DNA from: Peptoniphilus_A olsenii
GTDB taxonomy: Bacteria > Bacillota > Clostridia > Tissierellales > Peptoniphilaceae
Direction: 5' to 3'
Length of the DNA stretch: 64,000 bases
Assembly (NCBI RefSeq): GCF_040545475.1
Contig: NZ_JBEPMA010000003.1
Coordinates: 1-64,000 of the forward strand
Shown piece by piece: positions 1 through 8,780 of the stretch; the first letter of the stretch is position 1; each line of letters opens with the position of its first letter. The translations under genes were made by a program, and so were the position numbers. Below the pieces are notes generated by a model. The model worked only from the letters and a program-made list of their open reading frames with translations, searched no databases and was not told where the DNA came from.

Positions 1-111
1 GTAATACGTATATTTCCAAATGAAAAATCAGCAATAAGATTAATAGGAGCTATATTAATTGATATAAATGAAGAGTGGATATCTACTCAAAGAAGTTATA
101 TTAAATTTTAG
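1..111 (+). CDS. IS256-type (mutator family) transposase, C-terminal fragment
   Basis: The window opens inside a reading frame whose last 36 residues include IRIFPNEKSAIRLIGAILID and then EEW, which resembles the conserved C-terminus of IS256/mutator-family transposases. Only the tail is visible; the DDE catalytic residues would lie upstream of the window, so intactness cannot be judged. It is followed at once by a long imperfect hairpin, as expected near an element end. Confidence 0.75.
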   Translation, partial: VIRIFPNEKSAIRLIGAILIDINEEWISTQRSYIKF

Positions 112-117
112 ATAGTT

Positions 118-228
118 ATCATTCGCCTTAAAAGATTATAAATACTAAAAAGAACCTGTCAAGGTACGCTTCGCTTTATCCCTTGACAGAACCTTTTAAG
201 TATTTATTTGATAGCTAAGGCAAATGAT
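118..228. repeat. Long nested inverted repeat downstream of the transposase
   Basis: Outer arms at 118-130 and 216-228 match at 12 of 13 bases. Inner arms at 141-164 and 181-204 pair with few mismatches around a GTACGCTTCGC-type loop. The structure ends the transposase gene and may be a terminator or contain the right end of the insertion sequence. Target-site duplications cannot be tested because the left end lies outside the window. Confidence 0.6.
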
Positions 229-327
229 AGAATTAAATATTGTACTAGATTAATTTACACAATATTATGGACTTGACAATGTTTTTTATTGGAAAATAAA
301 ACAAAAAGAAGAAACAAGTCCAACAAC

Positions 328-527
328 TGTCATTTTGAGTGAGGAGGCGAAAGTCGCCGTGTACTCGAAGAGTGAGGAATCTGCCTGTATGGGAGTCGTT
401 CTGTATGAATAAATAGGGGACTTTTCTTATGCTTATTTCACTACATTTTTTATTTCACCATTACATATTCTCTTCTCCACATGCAGATCTCTCCATGCGT
501 TCGCTACGCTTTTTAGTCGAGATGACA
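328..527. repeat. REP-like repetitive intergenic element with inverted ends
   Basis: A comparatively GC-rich island begins with TGTCATTTTGAGTGAGG and ends with the mirrored TCGAGATGACA. Internal blocks GAGGAATCT and AGATCTCTCC lie on opposite sides. Such TGTCAT...CGAGCG...AATCT inverted elements are common dispersed repeats in Firmicutes and Bacteroidetes. No open reading frame is visible in it. Its base composition differs sharply from the flanking AT-rich DNA. Confidence 0.5.
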
Positions 528-1334
528 CTATAAGAGGATTTCATTTAAGATTTGCTATTGTTATTAAAATACACAAAAGAAAATTCGTAAGAATTGAAGT
601 CTATAGACGACAACAACCCCTACAACTGTCTATCTTTTGTATATATTTTTTTACAATAATTAGGTTTATAAAAGCATGAGAAAGTAAGCATGCTATGGAA
701 ATGTTTGTAATGTATTTTATCGCATGTTAAAATGTTGATATATAATTTATTAAATATTAAATAATTATTATTAATTTTTTAATTAATAAATGGTACAATA
801 GTTTTATTAGGAGAACTAAAAACAATCATGCTTAAACATCGTAAAACAGCTGAATATTTATTTCGAACAATCATATGAGCAGATATCTATATTGGAATAA
901 AACATTTTCAAATATTGGTTTTATAAATATAAAATAAATATATTTGAGAAAAAATGAATTGTAAAAATCATGTATAAAAAAGTTTTCCTATTTAAATATT
1001 TATTTTTTGTGGTATAATCATCTTGGTTTTCAAGAAAATATATTTTGTAATTCTAGTATTTAAATAGAGTTTAGGTAAATGCGTTTATTTAACTCTGTTT
1101 TTGAATTGAAATTATATTTGATATTGTTTTTGATTTTTTAGAATTATTTTTAACTTTCAATTTAGTATTTATTTTACTAAGTTATATCTATTTTTTATGG
1201 ATTTATAATATATTTTATTTTGCTAAGGTGGCACTTTTATCTTCATGTATTTGTATTATATACAAAATTCCTGTGAAGATTTTTAATTTTTAGAAGAGAT
1301 GGTTTAAAAGAGAGTTTAAGGAAAGGTAATTAAA
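528..1334. other. Long non-coding region upstream of the protease gene
   Basis: About 800 bases of AT-rich DNA have no convincing gene. It holds an extended -10 promoter at 1010-1018 and a weak hairpin (AGAGTT/AACTCT, 1066-1096) in the predicted 5' leader, which would be roughly 310 bases long. A 16-codon frame at 828-878 was judged too weak to call. Confidence 0.5.
1010..1018 (+). promoter_or_regulatory. Extended -10 promoter for the protease gene
   Basis: TGGTATAAT matches the TGnTATAAT extended -10 consensus. The region about 17 bases upstream is a poor -35 match, which is usual for extended -10 promoters. It is the best promoter seen ahead of the gene at 1335, leaving a leader of roughly 310 bases. 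Confidence 0.5.
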
Positions 1335-3863
1335 GTGAAGAGAAGTTTTAATATTTTATTGGTATTTTTATTTTGTTTTATGGTTGTCTTAGAACCAATT
1401 ACTATTGTAAATGCGATGGGATTAAGTGATGAATCTGAAAAAGTGAAATCATCTTCAATTCTTGAGCTTAGTCTAGAGAATGTAGATATTCTTGATGATG
1501 CAAATGAAGATGGGGGAAGTTTAGAGGTAAGTCCTATTTTCGATGATTTTTTTGATAGTCAAAAGTCAGGTAATATTGAGTCACCTCTTAATATTAATTT
1601 TAATTATACTAAGACTAGGCTTAGAAGCATGTCAGAATATATTCCATCTACTTATGATTTGAGACAAGAAAAAAGGGTGAGTCCTGTCAAAAGTCAAGGG
1701 CTAAATGGTTCTTGTTGGTCTTTTGCGACTTATGGCTCTATGGAATCTATTTTGGCTAAGTATGGCAAGTATGATTTTAGTGAAAAGCATATGCGAAATA
1801 CTCATGATTTTGATTGGGGACCTAATGATGGCGGAAATAGAGATATAGCTACTGCATATCTTGCTAGTTGGAAAGGACCAGTGCGTGAAATAGACGATCC
1901 TTATGATCCGGTAATTAGTTTCTCGCCAGAAGGTTTAGTTAGATCCATGGAAATAGACAAGGTTATTTATCTTCCTGATGTGAATGGTTTTGAAGATACT
2001 AAGGAAATAAAACTTGCCATAATGAAATATGGTGGTGTATATACTGTTGTCAATTCTTCTAAATATTATGAAGATAAAAACAACAATTCTTTTTATAATG
2101 CACATGGAGGGCCAGCTGATCATGCTGTGACTATTGTTGGCTGGGATGATAATTTTTCACGAAATAAATTCACTTCAAGGCCAAATGAAAATGGTGCATG
2201 GATTTGTAAAAATAGTTGGGGAACTGAATATATGGACGGCGGCTATTATTATGTTTCTTACGAAGATTATCATATAGGAACTTCAAATGCTGTTTTTGTT
2301 CCCAAAAATATGGACCCTAAGGGAAAAATTTATCAATACGATCCTCTTGGTGCTACTCGTTCGGTTGGTTATAACAAAAAAGGATATATGGCAAATATTT
2401 TTAAAGCAAGAGAAAATGAAACTCTTCATGAAGTTGGGCTTTATAATGTGAGTATGCATACAGATTATAAAATTTATCTTGTAAAAAATGTCAATAAGAC
2501 TAGTCAACTTTCAACTGAAAAAGTAGAAGTTGCCAGTGGTAGTTTAAAATATCCGGGCTATTACACGATAGATATTGGAGAGCATGAACTTCTTGAGAAC
2601 GAACAATTTGCAATAGTTGTTTATATGGATGCTACCAAATCTGATTACAAATTTCCTTTAGCAATTGAGGCTCCTATTAGAAATTATTCGAGCAAAGCGA
2701 CTGCTCAAGAAGGGCAATCTTTTGTTTCACCAACAGGAGATGCTTGGACTGATTTATCTAAAGAATTGCAAAATGCAAATGTATGTGTAAAAGCAATAAC
2801 TACTACTGGAGAGGTACCTAAAAATGATGTTATTGTACCAGAGATTCCTAATATTGATGTAGTAAAAGAACCTGACAATGTAGTTTTTAATGAGGGTGAA
2901 AATGGATATATCAGAGTAAATAATATCGGTAAATTATCTACTAAAGTATTGCCTGAAGATTTTAATGATACTGAAGTGAAATTATTTACCAACGAGAAAG
3001 ATATAGTAAAAGTTGATAATGATGGCACGATTACGCCACTTAAGACAGGTAATGCAAATATTTATGCCGAAATACAAAATTCTAGGGGTGTTATAAGAAC
3101 TAAATTTTATCTAAAAGTCATTCCTAAAGATTTTAGGTTTGATAAAATGCCTGAGATTCCAGTAATAGGTGAACAGGAAGTCGAGACGGATAATGATTAT
3201 ATTCCACCAAAGCCAGGCGATCCAAATTATCCACAACCGCCTAAACCAAATATTGATGAGTCTTTACCTAGATATTTATCTGTGACTGTTCCTTCGATTA
3301 CACTTGAACAAGATGAGGTATTTGATTTGTCTGAAAAGATAAATATATATCCTGAAAAAGCTACTCAAAGAGATTTGCATTATTCATCTGAAAATAGTGA
3401 TATTGCAAGTGTGACCGAAGAGGGGATTATTGCTGCGAACCAAGTTGGCAGGACAAGTATTAGGGTGATGACTGTAAATAATATTTCGCAATCAGTTGTT
3501 GTAAATGTATTGCCAAAGTTTTCAAAAAAGGAACTTCAAATAACTGATATAGATATTTCAGATAGATCCGCAGGAATTTTTACTATAACTGTAAGTGCCG
3601 AAGAAAATGGCAAAGGATATTCTGGTCCAGCGAATATTGAAACAGTCGCTGGTAGTGAAAAATACGGCTTTGTGACTAAGAACAATAGAGTGTATTTTTC
3701 AAGAGGCAAGTGTTCAATTAAATATAATGGAGGACAATTTGGAGTTTGGAGAACGAATTTCAAATCTAATATAAAAATTAGAGATATTAATGCAAATGTG
3801 GTTTTTGAATTTTCAAAAGATAGCAAATCTCCTGCTGTTATAAAAGAAGTAGTTGGATTATAA
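1335..3863 (+). CDS. Secreted C1-family (papain-like) cysteine protease with lectin-like and Big_2 domains
   Basis: This 842-residue exported protease starts at a GTG 8 bases after AAGGAAAGG. It has a signal peptide (residues 1-27). The papain-type catalytic domain (about 105-325) carries the oxyanion Gln121, Cys127 in GSCWSF, His263 in DHAVTIVGW and Asn293 in CKNSWG. A lectin-like domain that usually follows this kind of C1 peptidase spans about 335-490. Two Big_2 immunoglobulin-like domains follow (about 510-597 and 645-727), with a Pro-rich linker near 625-640. The last 95 residues form a module also found at the end of the next gene. There is no LPXTG or SLH anchor, so it may be released or bound through its C-terminus. 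It probably degrades host or peptide substrates outside the cell; the substrate is unknown. Confidence 0.88.
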   Translation: MKRSFNILLVFLFCFMVVLEPITIVNAMGLSDESEKVKSSSILELSLENVDILDDANEDGGSLEVSPIFDDFFDSQKSGNIESPLNINFNYTKTRLRSMSEYIPSTYDLRQEKRVSPVKSQGLNGSCWSFATYGSMESILAKYGKYDFSEKHMRNTHDFDWGPNDGGNRDIATAYLASWKGPVREIDDPYDPVISFSPEGLVRSMEIDKVIYLPDVNGFEDTKEIKLAIMKYGGVYTVVNSSKYYEDKNNNSFYNAHGGPADHAVTIVGWDDNFSRNKFTSRPNENGAWICKNSWGTEYMDGGYYYVSYEDYHIGTSNAVFVPKNMDPKGKIYQYDPLGATRSVGYNKKGYMANIFKARENETLHEVGLYNVSMHTDYKIYLVKNVNKTSQLSTEKVEVASGSLKYPGYYTIDIGEHELLENEQFAIVVYMDATKSDYKFPLAIEAPIRNYSSKATAQEGQSFVSPTGDAWTDLSKELQNANVCVKAITTTGEVPKNDVIVPEIPNIDVVKEPDNVVFNEGENGYIRVNNIGKLSTKVLPEDFNDTEVKLFTNEKDIVKVDNDGTITPLKTGNANIYAEIQNSRGVIRTKFYLKVIPKDFRFDKMPEIPVIGEQEVETDNDYIPPKPGDPNYPQPPKPNIDESLPRYLSVTVPSITLEQDEVFDLSEKINIYPEKATQRDLHYSSENSDIASVTEEGIIAANQVGRTSIRVMTVNNISQSVVVNVLPKFSKKELQITDIDISDRSAGIFTITVSAEENGKGYSGPANIETVAGSEKYGFVTKNNRVYFSRGKCSIKYNGGQFGVWRTNFKSNIKIRDINANVVFEFSKDSKSPAVIKEVVGL

Positions 3864-3921
3864 AATTTCTTATATCTAATGTTTTGAAAAGCATTTAAAT
3901 AAATATATAAAAATATTTTGG

Positions 3922-3939
3922 TATTTAGTTGACTAAATA
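3922..3939. promoter_or_regulatory. Perfect 7-bp inverted repeat upstream of the CAMP-factor pair
   Basis: TATTTAG and CTAAATA flank a TTGA centre, about 30 bases before the start codon of the first CAMP-factor gene. It contains TTGACTAAA, a 9-mer also found twice at the promoter of the HTH regulator gene near 39427. It may be an operator; there is no T-tract, so it is not a terminator. Confidence 0.35.
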
Positions 3940-3969
3940 TAAATTTATTAAGTAAAAAGGAGGATGTTT

Positions 3970-5754
3970 ATGAAGAAGTTTACTAAAAATATGAGTGCAG
4001 TATTGGCTTTCTTGATGCTACAAAGCTCAATGACACCAGTATATGCTAGTAAACTTGAAATGGACGCTGATGTTTTGGTGGGGGAAATCGAGATAGAAAA
4101 TGATGCTTCTAGTGACAATAAATTAGAAGTTGATGACTCATTGGATGATTTTGAGGGTAAACTCACTGAAAAACAAGAGCTTGAAATTTCAGCAGTAAGA
4201 GAGGATTTGCTAAGGGCACAAAAAGCTGTAGCAGATATTGAAGTGGATGAGGAGAACAAAGAATACAAAGAAGTTCTCGACAAGTATGACGAAGCAGTAA
4301 AAAAACTAGATGGTGAAATTAACGAATTTGAACAACAACTTAAACAAGGTTCTACAATTTCACGTCAAAAGGGATCAGGAATTTATGATTTAACTTCCAT
4401 TCCTGCAAGAGTGCAATTATTAATTAGAATAGGTAGAGCAATAAGATTTGGTACTACAGAATTATCTAATAAAGTTGTTGCAGCACATACTAAATTGACA
4501 GAATATATCATGGTAGGGATACTTCACACATTAAATCCTTTTGCTTCAGAATCTACAATATTAGAATATATTGCTGATTTTGATGTATTGGAACAAGAAT
4601 TATTATCTTATCCAGATTTGTCACCTGAAGATATAGCGACAATTTATAAAAAAGCTGCCTATCACAGAACAATAAGAGAAGCAAGAAAAGTAAGAAATGA
4701 AGCCAATAGATCTGGCAGAAGATTCCAAGCACGTGAACTTAACAAAGTAATTTCTCAGTCTGCTGCTCTTTGGTGGAGAATAACTGTAACTTGTGGAGAA
4801 TTAGATGCGCAAGAAGAAGTTCTTCTTGAAGCAATTGAAAAAGTTGCAGGTCCAAAAATTAGAGTTAAAAGTGTAGAATTTTTGGAAGGTAATAAAGGTG
4901 CAATTAATTTAGATAAAAAAACTAAATTAAGCCCTGTAATATTGCCAGTTGAAGCGAAAATTAAAGATTATATAATGACTTCATCAAACCCATATGTTGT
5001 TAGAATTATTGGAAACGAAATAGTGCCAATAAAAACAGGAAGTGTAAAAATTGAATGTGTATCTAAAGATACTGCTGTTAAAGGTGTATTTGAACTTACA
5101 GTTCTAAACCCAGGAGAGTACTCTTCACTTCCATTGCTAGAGTCTACTGGTACTAATAATTTATATATAGAAAATGGTGGCACTGAAAAACCACTACCTG
5201 TTCAAAATGACAACAAAGATGTCAAAGATATTTCATTTACAATTCCAAGAGCAGAATTAAATCTTGGTGAAGAATTTGATTTGGGTAAAAGAGTATTAGT
5301 TTTTCCAGAAAGAGCTGAAGATAAGAGCCTAACTTTCAAATCTTTAAATCCTGAAATTGCCCAAGTTGATGAAAATGGAATAGTGCATGGCATTGCAGCG
5401 GGAAATGCAAAAATTAAAGTTATTTCAAACAATGGTATAGAAAAAGAGTTTGAAATTGTAATTAAAAATCCACAAAAAGCAAGTGAATATCAAATAACAA
5501 ATATAGAAACAACAGATAGAAAAGGCGGCATATTTAAAGTTCAAATTTCAGCTACTGAAAATGAAAATAAATACAATGGACCAGTAGAAGTTACAGTAAC
5601 TTCTGGAGATAAAGTTGTAACTAAAAAAGCATTCATGAACAGAGGATATGTAGAAGTATCTTTTAACGGATTTGACTTTGCTCTATGGAGAAAAGATTTT
5701 ACTGGAACAGTAAAACTTAAAGATAAAACAGCAGACTTTCAAATGGCATATTAA
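3970..5754 (+). CDS. CAMP-factor (Cfa) family co-haemolysin fused to Big_2 domains
   Basis: This secreted protein has 594 residues. An ATG at 3964 abuts the GGAGG motif, so the start is taken as the in-frame ATG at 3970, which has proper spacing and gives a clean signal peptide ending VYAS. Residues about 75-295 follow the CAMP-factor pattern: a charged helical N-terminal part, then GIYDLTSIPARVQLLIRIG, LNPFASES, LLSYPDLSPEDIATIYKK and REARK, which align by eye with the group B Streptococcus CAMP protein (YDLNSIGSRV, LDPFAS, LTYPDL, RATIYTK). CAMP factors oligomerise in sphingomyelinase-treated membranes and cause co-haemolysis. Two Big_2-like domains (about 300-380 and 420-500) and a C-terminal module of about 88 residues shared with the upstream protease follow. 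Classical CAMP factors are near 255 residues and lack these additions. Function is inferred from homology. Confidence 0.82.
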   Translation: MKKFTKNMSAVLAFLMLQSSMTPVYASKLEMDADVLVGEIEIENDASSDNKLEVDDSLDDFEGKLTEKQELEISAVREDLLRAQKAVADIEVDEENKEYKEVLDKYDEAVKKLDGEINEFEQQLKQGSTISRQKGSGIYDLTSIPARVQLLIRIGRAIRFGTTELSNKVVAAHTKLTEYIMVGILHTLNPFASESTILEYIADFDVLEQELLSYPDLSPEDIATIYKKAAYHRTIREARKVRNEANRSGRRFQARELNKVISQSAALWWRITVTCGELDAQEEVLLEAIEKVAGPKIRVKSVEFLEGNKGAINLDKKTKLSPVILPVEAKIKDYIMTSSNPYVVRIIGNEIVPIKTGSVKIECVSKDTAVKGVFELTVLNPGEYSSLPLLESTGTNNLYIENGGTEKPLPVQNDNKDVKDISFTIPRAELNLGEEFDLGKRVLVFPERAEDKSLTFKSLNPEIAQVDENGIVHGIAAGNAKIKVISNNGIEKEFEIVIKNPQKASEYQITNIETTDRKGGIFKVQISATENENKYNGPVEVTVTSGDKVVTKKAFMNRGYVEVSFNGFDFALWRKDFTGTVKLKDKTADFQMAY

Positions 5755-5770
5755 ATAGGAGGAATATTAA

Positions 5771-6829
5771 ATGAAAAAAATTAAAAAAATAATGGCATTC
5801 ATATTAGCGGTTTCAATTTTTGCAAGTTCAACAACTACAGTTTTTGCAAATGAGCTAATTGACGATGCAGATCCAGTTGAAGAAAAATTAGAAATTGATG
5901 ATGTAGCAGTTTATAAACAAAAAATCAAAAACATAAGATCTGATGTAAACAATGTTGTAGCAAAAGATGACGAAGAAAAGAAACTAATCGAAGAATTTAA
6001 CCAAAAAGCAGACGAACTTGAAAGTGGAATTGATGCATCAGTTAAAGCTGAAGAAAGAAAAATTAATTCAGAAGATTTACAAACAACAGAAGGTAGCCTC
6101 GAAATTGACCCTAATGTGAATATTGAAAATCAAGAGGGAATTGGTTTTGCAAATATTTATGATTTATCTACAATTCCAACAAGAGTTGAAGTCCTTATTA
6201 GAATGGGTAGAGCAATAAGATTTGCCACTACAGAGCTTAGATACAAAGTTGATGCAGCACATGTAGAAATAGGCGAATATATTGCAGTAGGTCTATTGCA
6301 TGCAGTTAATCCATTCTCAACATCAGCAGACATGAAAGCATATATTGCAGAATTTGATGCACTACGTGATAAATTATTATCTTATCCAGATATGGCTCTA
6401 AATGATACAGCTAACCTATATGTGAGAAGTGATTTAGACGAAAAATTACACAAAGCGAGATTTTTGAAATACAATGAATTAAAAGATAGACCAACTCATG
6501 TTATTGAAAAACTTGACAGAGAAGTAAGTGAGGTAACAAGACTTAGACTTAGACCCCAAGCAACACTTGCAGAAATCTATCAATTATCAGATAGACTTGA
6601 TCAAGCAGTATCAGAAGCGTTAAGTTCTGAAGATAGAAAAGCAACAAAATCTGAAATATCTAGAGTAAAAGAACTTAGAAGAGAAATGAGAAAAGCAAGA
6701 CGCATGGGCGATGAAAGACAAGAAGTTGCTCAAGTAATTGACAGAGTTGATGAAGAAATGCTTCTAACAAGACCATCACAAATTAACGTTAGAGGTTTAA
6801 TTAAAACAATGGAAGCATTGATGTACTAA
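5771..6829 (+). CDS. CAMP-factor (Cfa) family co-haemolysin with C-terminal extension
   Basis: This 352-residue secreted protein starts 16 bases after the previous gene with a strong AGGAGG, so the two are probably one transcript. It has a signal peptide ending VFAN and an acidic helical N-terminal part. The CAMP core is IYDLSTIPTRVEVLIRMGRA, HAVNPFST, LLSYPDM and HKARFLKYNE. The core ends near residue 275, where classical CAMP proteins stop. The remaining 75 residues are basic and helical and loosely repeat the preceding segment (KARF...HVIEKLDREV against KARR...QVIDRVDEEM). Unlike its neighbour it has no Big_2 domains. It probably acts as a secreted pore-forming co-haemolysin; this is inference from the family. 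Confidence 0.85.
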   Translation: MKKIKKIMAFILAVSIFASSTTTVFANELIDDADPVEEKLEIDDVAVYKQKIKNIRSDVNNVVAKDDEEKKLIEEFNQKADELESGIDASVKAEERKINSEDLQTTEGSLEIDPNVNIENQEGIGFANIYDLSTIPTRVEVLIRMGRAIRFATTELRYKVDAAHVEIGEYIAVGLLHAVNPFSTSADMKAYIAEFDALRDKLLSYPDMALNDTANLYVRSDLDEKLHKARFLKYNELKDRPTHVIEKLDREVSEVTRLRLRPQATLAEIYQLSDRLDQAVSEALSSEDRKATKSEISRVKELRREMRKARRMGDERQEVAQVIDRVDEEMLLTRPSQINVRGLIKTMEALMY

Positions 6830-6853
6830 ATTATAATTAAATATTATAATTAA

Positions 6854-6896
6854 CAAAAAAATGGCACTTGAATATAAATAAAGTGCCATTTTTCTT
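6854..6896. terminator. Bidirectional rho-independent terminator
   Basis: Arms ATGGCACTT (6861-6869) and AAGTGCCAT (6881-6889) are flanked by an A-run upstream and a T-run downstream. It closes the CAMP operon on the plus strand and the ABC exporter operon on the minus strand. Confidence 0.85.
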
Positions 6897-6924
6897 TTCT
6901 TAAATATTAAATTAAATCTTACAA

Positions 6925-8780
6925 TTATTTATTTTCCTCAAATCCACCAGTGTATAATTTAGCATAAACTCCATTTTGTGCTAATAAATCTTCGTGATTA
7001 CCCCTCTCTACAATTTCTCCATTTTCAAGTACTATTATTACATCGGAGTTCATAATAGTTGAAAGCCTGTGGGCAATTACAAAAGTTGTCCTTCCTTTCA
7101 TTATTTCATCCATACTATTTTGTACTATCATTTCAGTTCTAGAGTCTATAGACGATGTTGCCTCATCAAGTATCATCACGGGCGGATTAAATATTTCTGC
7201 ACGAGCTATAGATAGAAGTTGTTGTTGACCCTGTGATAAATCATCGGAGTCTCCAGAAATTATAGTATCATAACCGTGTTTTAAGTTTATGATAAAATCA
7301 TGAGCGTTAGTTTTCTTGGCAACTTCAACAGTTTTATCCATATCTATATTGTAGTTTGAATAATTTATATTTTCTGCAATTGTACCCGTAAATAGGTGAG
7401 AATCTTGCAAAACCATTCCGAGAACTGACCTTAAATCTGGTTTTTTAATTTTCCTAATATCAATTCCGTCAAAAGTTATTTCGCCACTATCTATATCATA
7501 GAATCTGTTGATTAAATTCGTTATTGTAGTTTTACCTGCTCCCGTCGCACCTACGAAAGCGACTTTTTGGCCAGGTTTTGCATAGAGGCTTATATCTTTT
7601 AAGACTAAATTTTTTCCATCGTAAGAAAAATTTACATGATTGAAACGGATGTCTCCAGAAAGCTTTGTCATTTCTCCAGTTTGGGTATTGTGCCAATAGT
7701 ATTTCTCCTCTCCATTTTCTTTTTTAAGAACTTTTTCAACTACACCAAAATCTTCTTCAGCTTTCTCATCTAAAAACTCAAATATTCTTCTGGCACCTGC
7801 AATGGCGAGCACTACTTGATTTATATTTCCAGCAAGCTGTGACATTGGTCCAGATAGAGTTTTGGATAACTGCAAGAATGAAACTACTATTCCGACACTG
7901 ATTGCAAAGTCGTCACTAATTGCCATTAAACCTCCAAATATTGCAAAAAGTATATATTGTAGATTGCCTATTCCAAAAGTCAATGGATACAAAAACAAGG
8001 ACAATCTATTGGCGACCATTGTATTGTCGGCTAAATTATTGTTAATTTTCTTGAATTCCTTTAATGTGTTTTCTTCTCTATTAAAAACTTTTACAACTTT
8101 AAGCCCATTAATCATCTCTTCAATGTATCCAGTTGTTTTTGCCAGGGAATTTTGTTGTGTCAAGAAGTAATGAGAAGATTTGCCTCCTACTACATTTATC
8201 ATCACTAAATTTAAACCTATAGTAAAAATAATTACAAGTGACAGAAGAAAAGATTGACTAAACATTGCCACAAGTACCATTATTATTGTCATCATTGATT
8301 GCACAAAAGACGGAAATGAGTTAGCTATCATCTGACCTAAAGCTCTTACATCATTTGTATAATAACTCATAACATCACCGTGGCTCTTACTACCAAAATA
8401 GCTCGCAGGCAATTTCTGCATATTTGTAAACATATCTTTTCTTATTTCTAATAAAGTTTCTTCTGATATTGTCACCATAATTCGAGAATACATAAAAGCA
8501 CAAAAGACACCAAACATCAAAAATATAGCCATTTTAATTATAACTTCTAACAGAGGAGCATAATTTGGATTTGTTGCCTTTGTTAATGGAATTATATAAT
8601 TATCTATTAGTATTCTCATAAATATAGAAACAGAAGTAGTGGCAAGACTAGAAATTATAACCATAAGTGTTACTATGAAAAGTTTCAATTTATGTCTTTT
8701 TAAAATAAAAGACAGTAGCTTTTTGGCGGCATCTAGATTTTTTTTGAGGTAATTTTAGTTTTTAGTTTTTCTTCACGCAT
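6925..8780 (-). pseudogene. ABC exporter subunit (TMD-NBD), frameshifted near its N-terminus
   Basis: This is the second subunit of a heterodimeric type IV ABC exporter (BmrCD/LmrCD-like). The intact 3' part encodes six membrane segments and a complete ATPase: Walker A GATGAGKTT, Q-loop LQDSHLF, signature LSQGQ, Walker B VMILDEATSSID with the catalytic Glu, and IAHRLST. The natural start is the ATG at 8780, overlapping the stop of the upstream subunit gene by 8 bases and reading MREEKLKTKITSKK. An 8-base poly-T run on the plus strand (8738-8745) shifts the frame to an immediate stop. One more base would restore the frame into NLDAAKKLL. A TTG at 8688 could start a truncated protein. Whether the shift is real, reversible or a sequencing error cannot be decided here. 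Confidence 0.8.

Noticed and set aside
828..878. A 16-codon frame (MLKHRKTAEYLFRTII) behind AGGAGA.
   Set aside because: Spacing from the ribosome site is long, the frame is very short and matches nothing I recognise; such frames are expected by chance.
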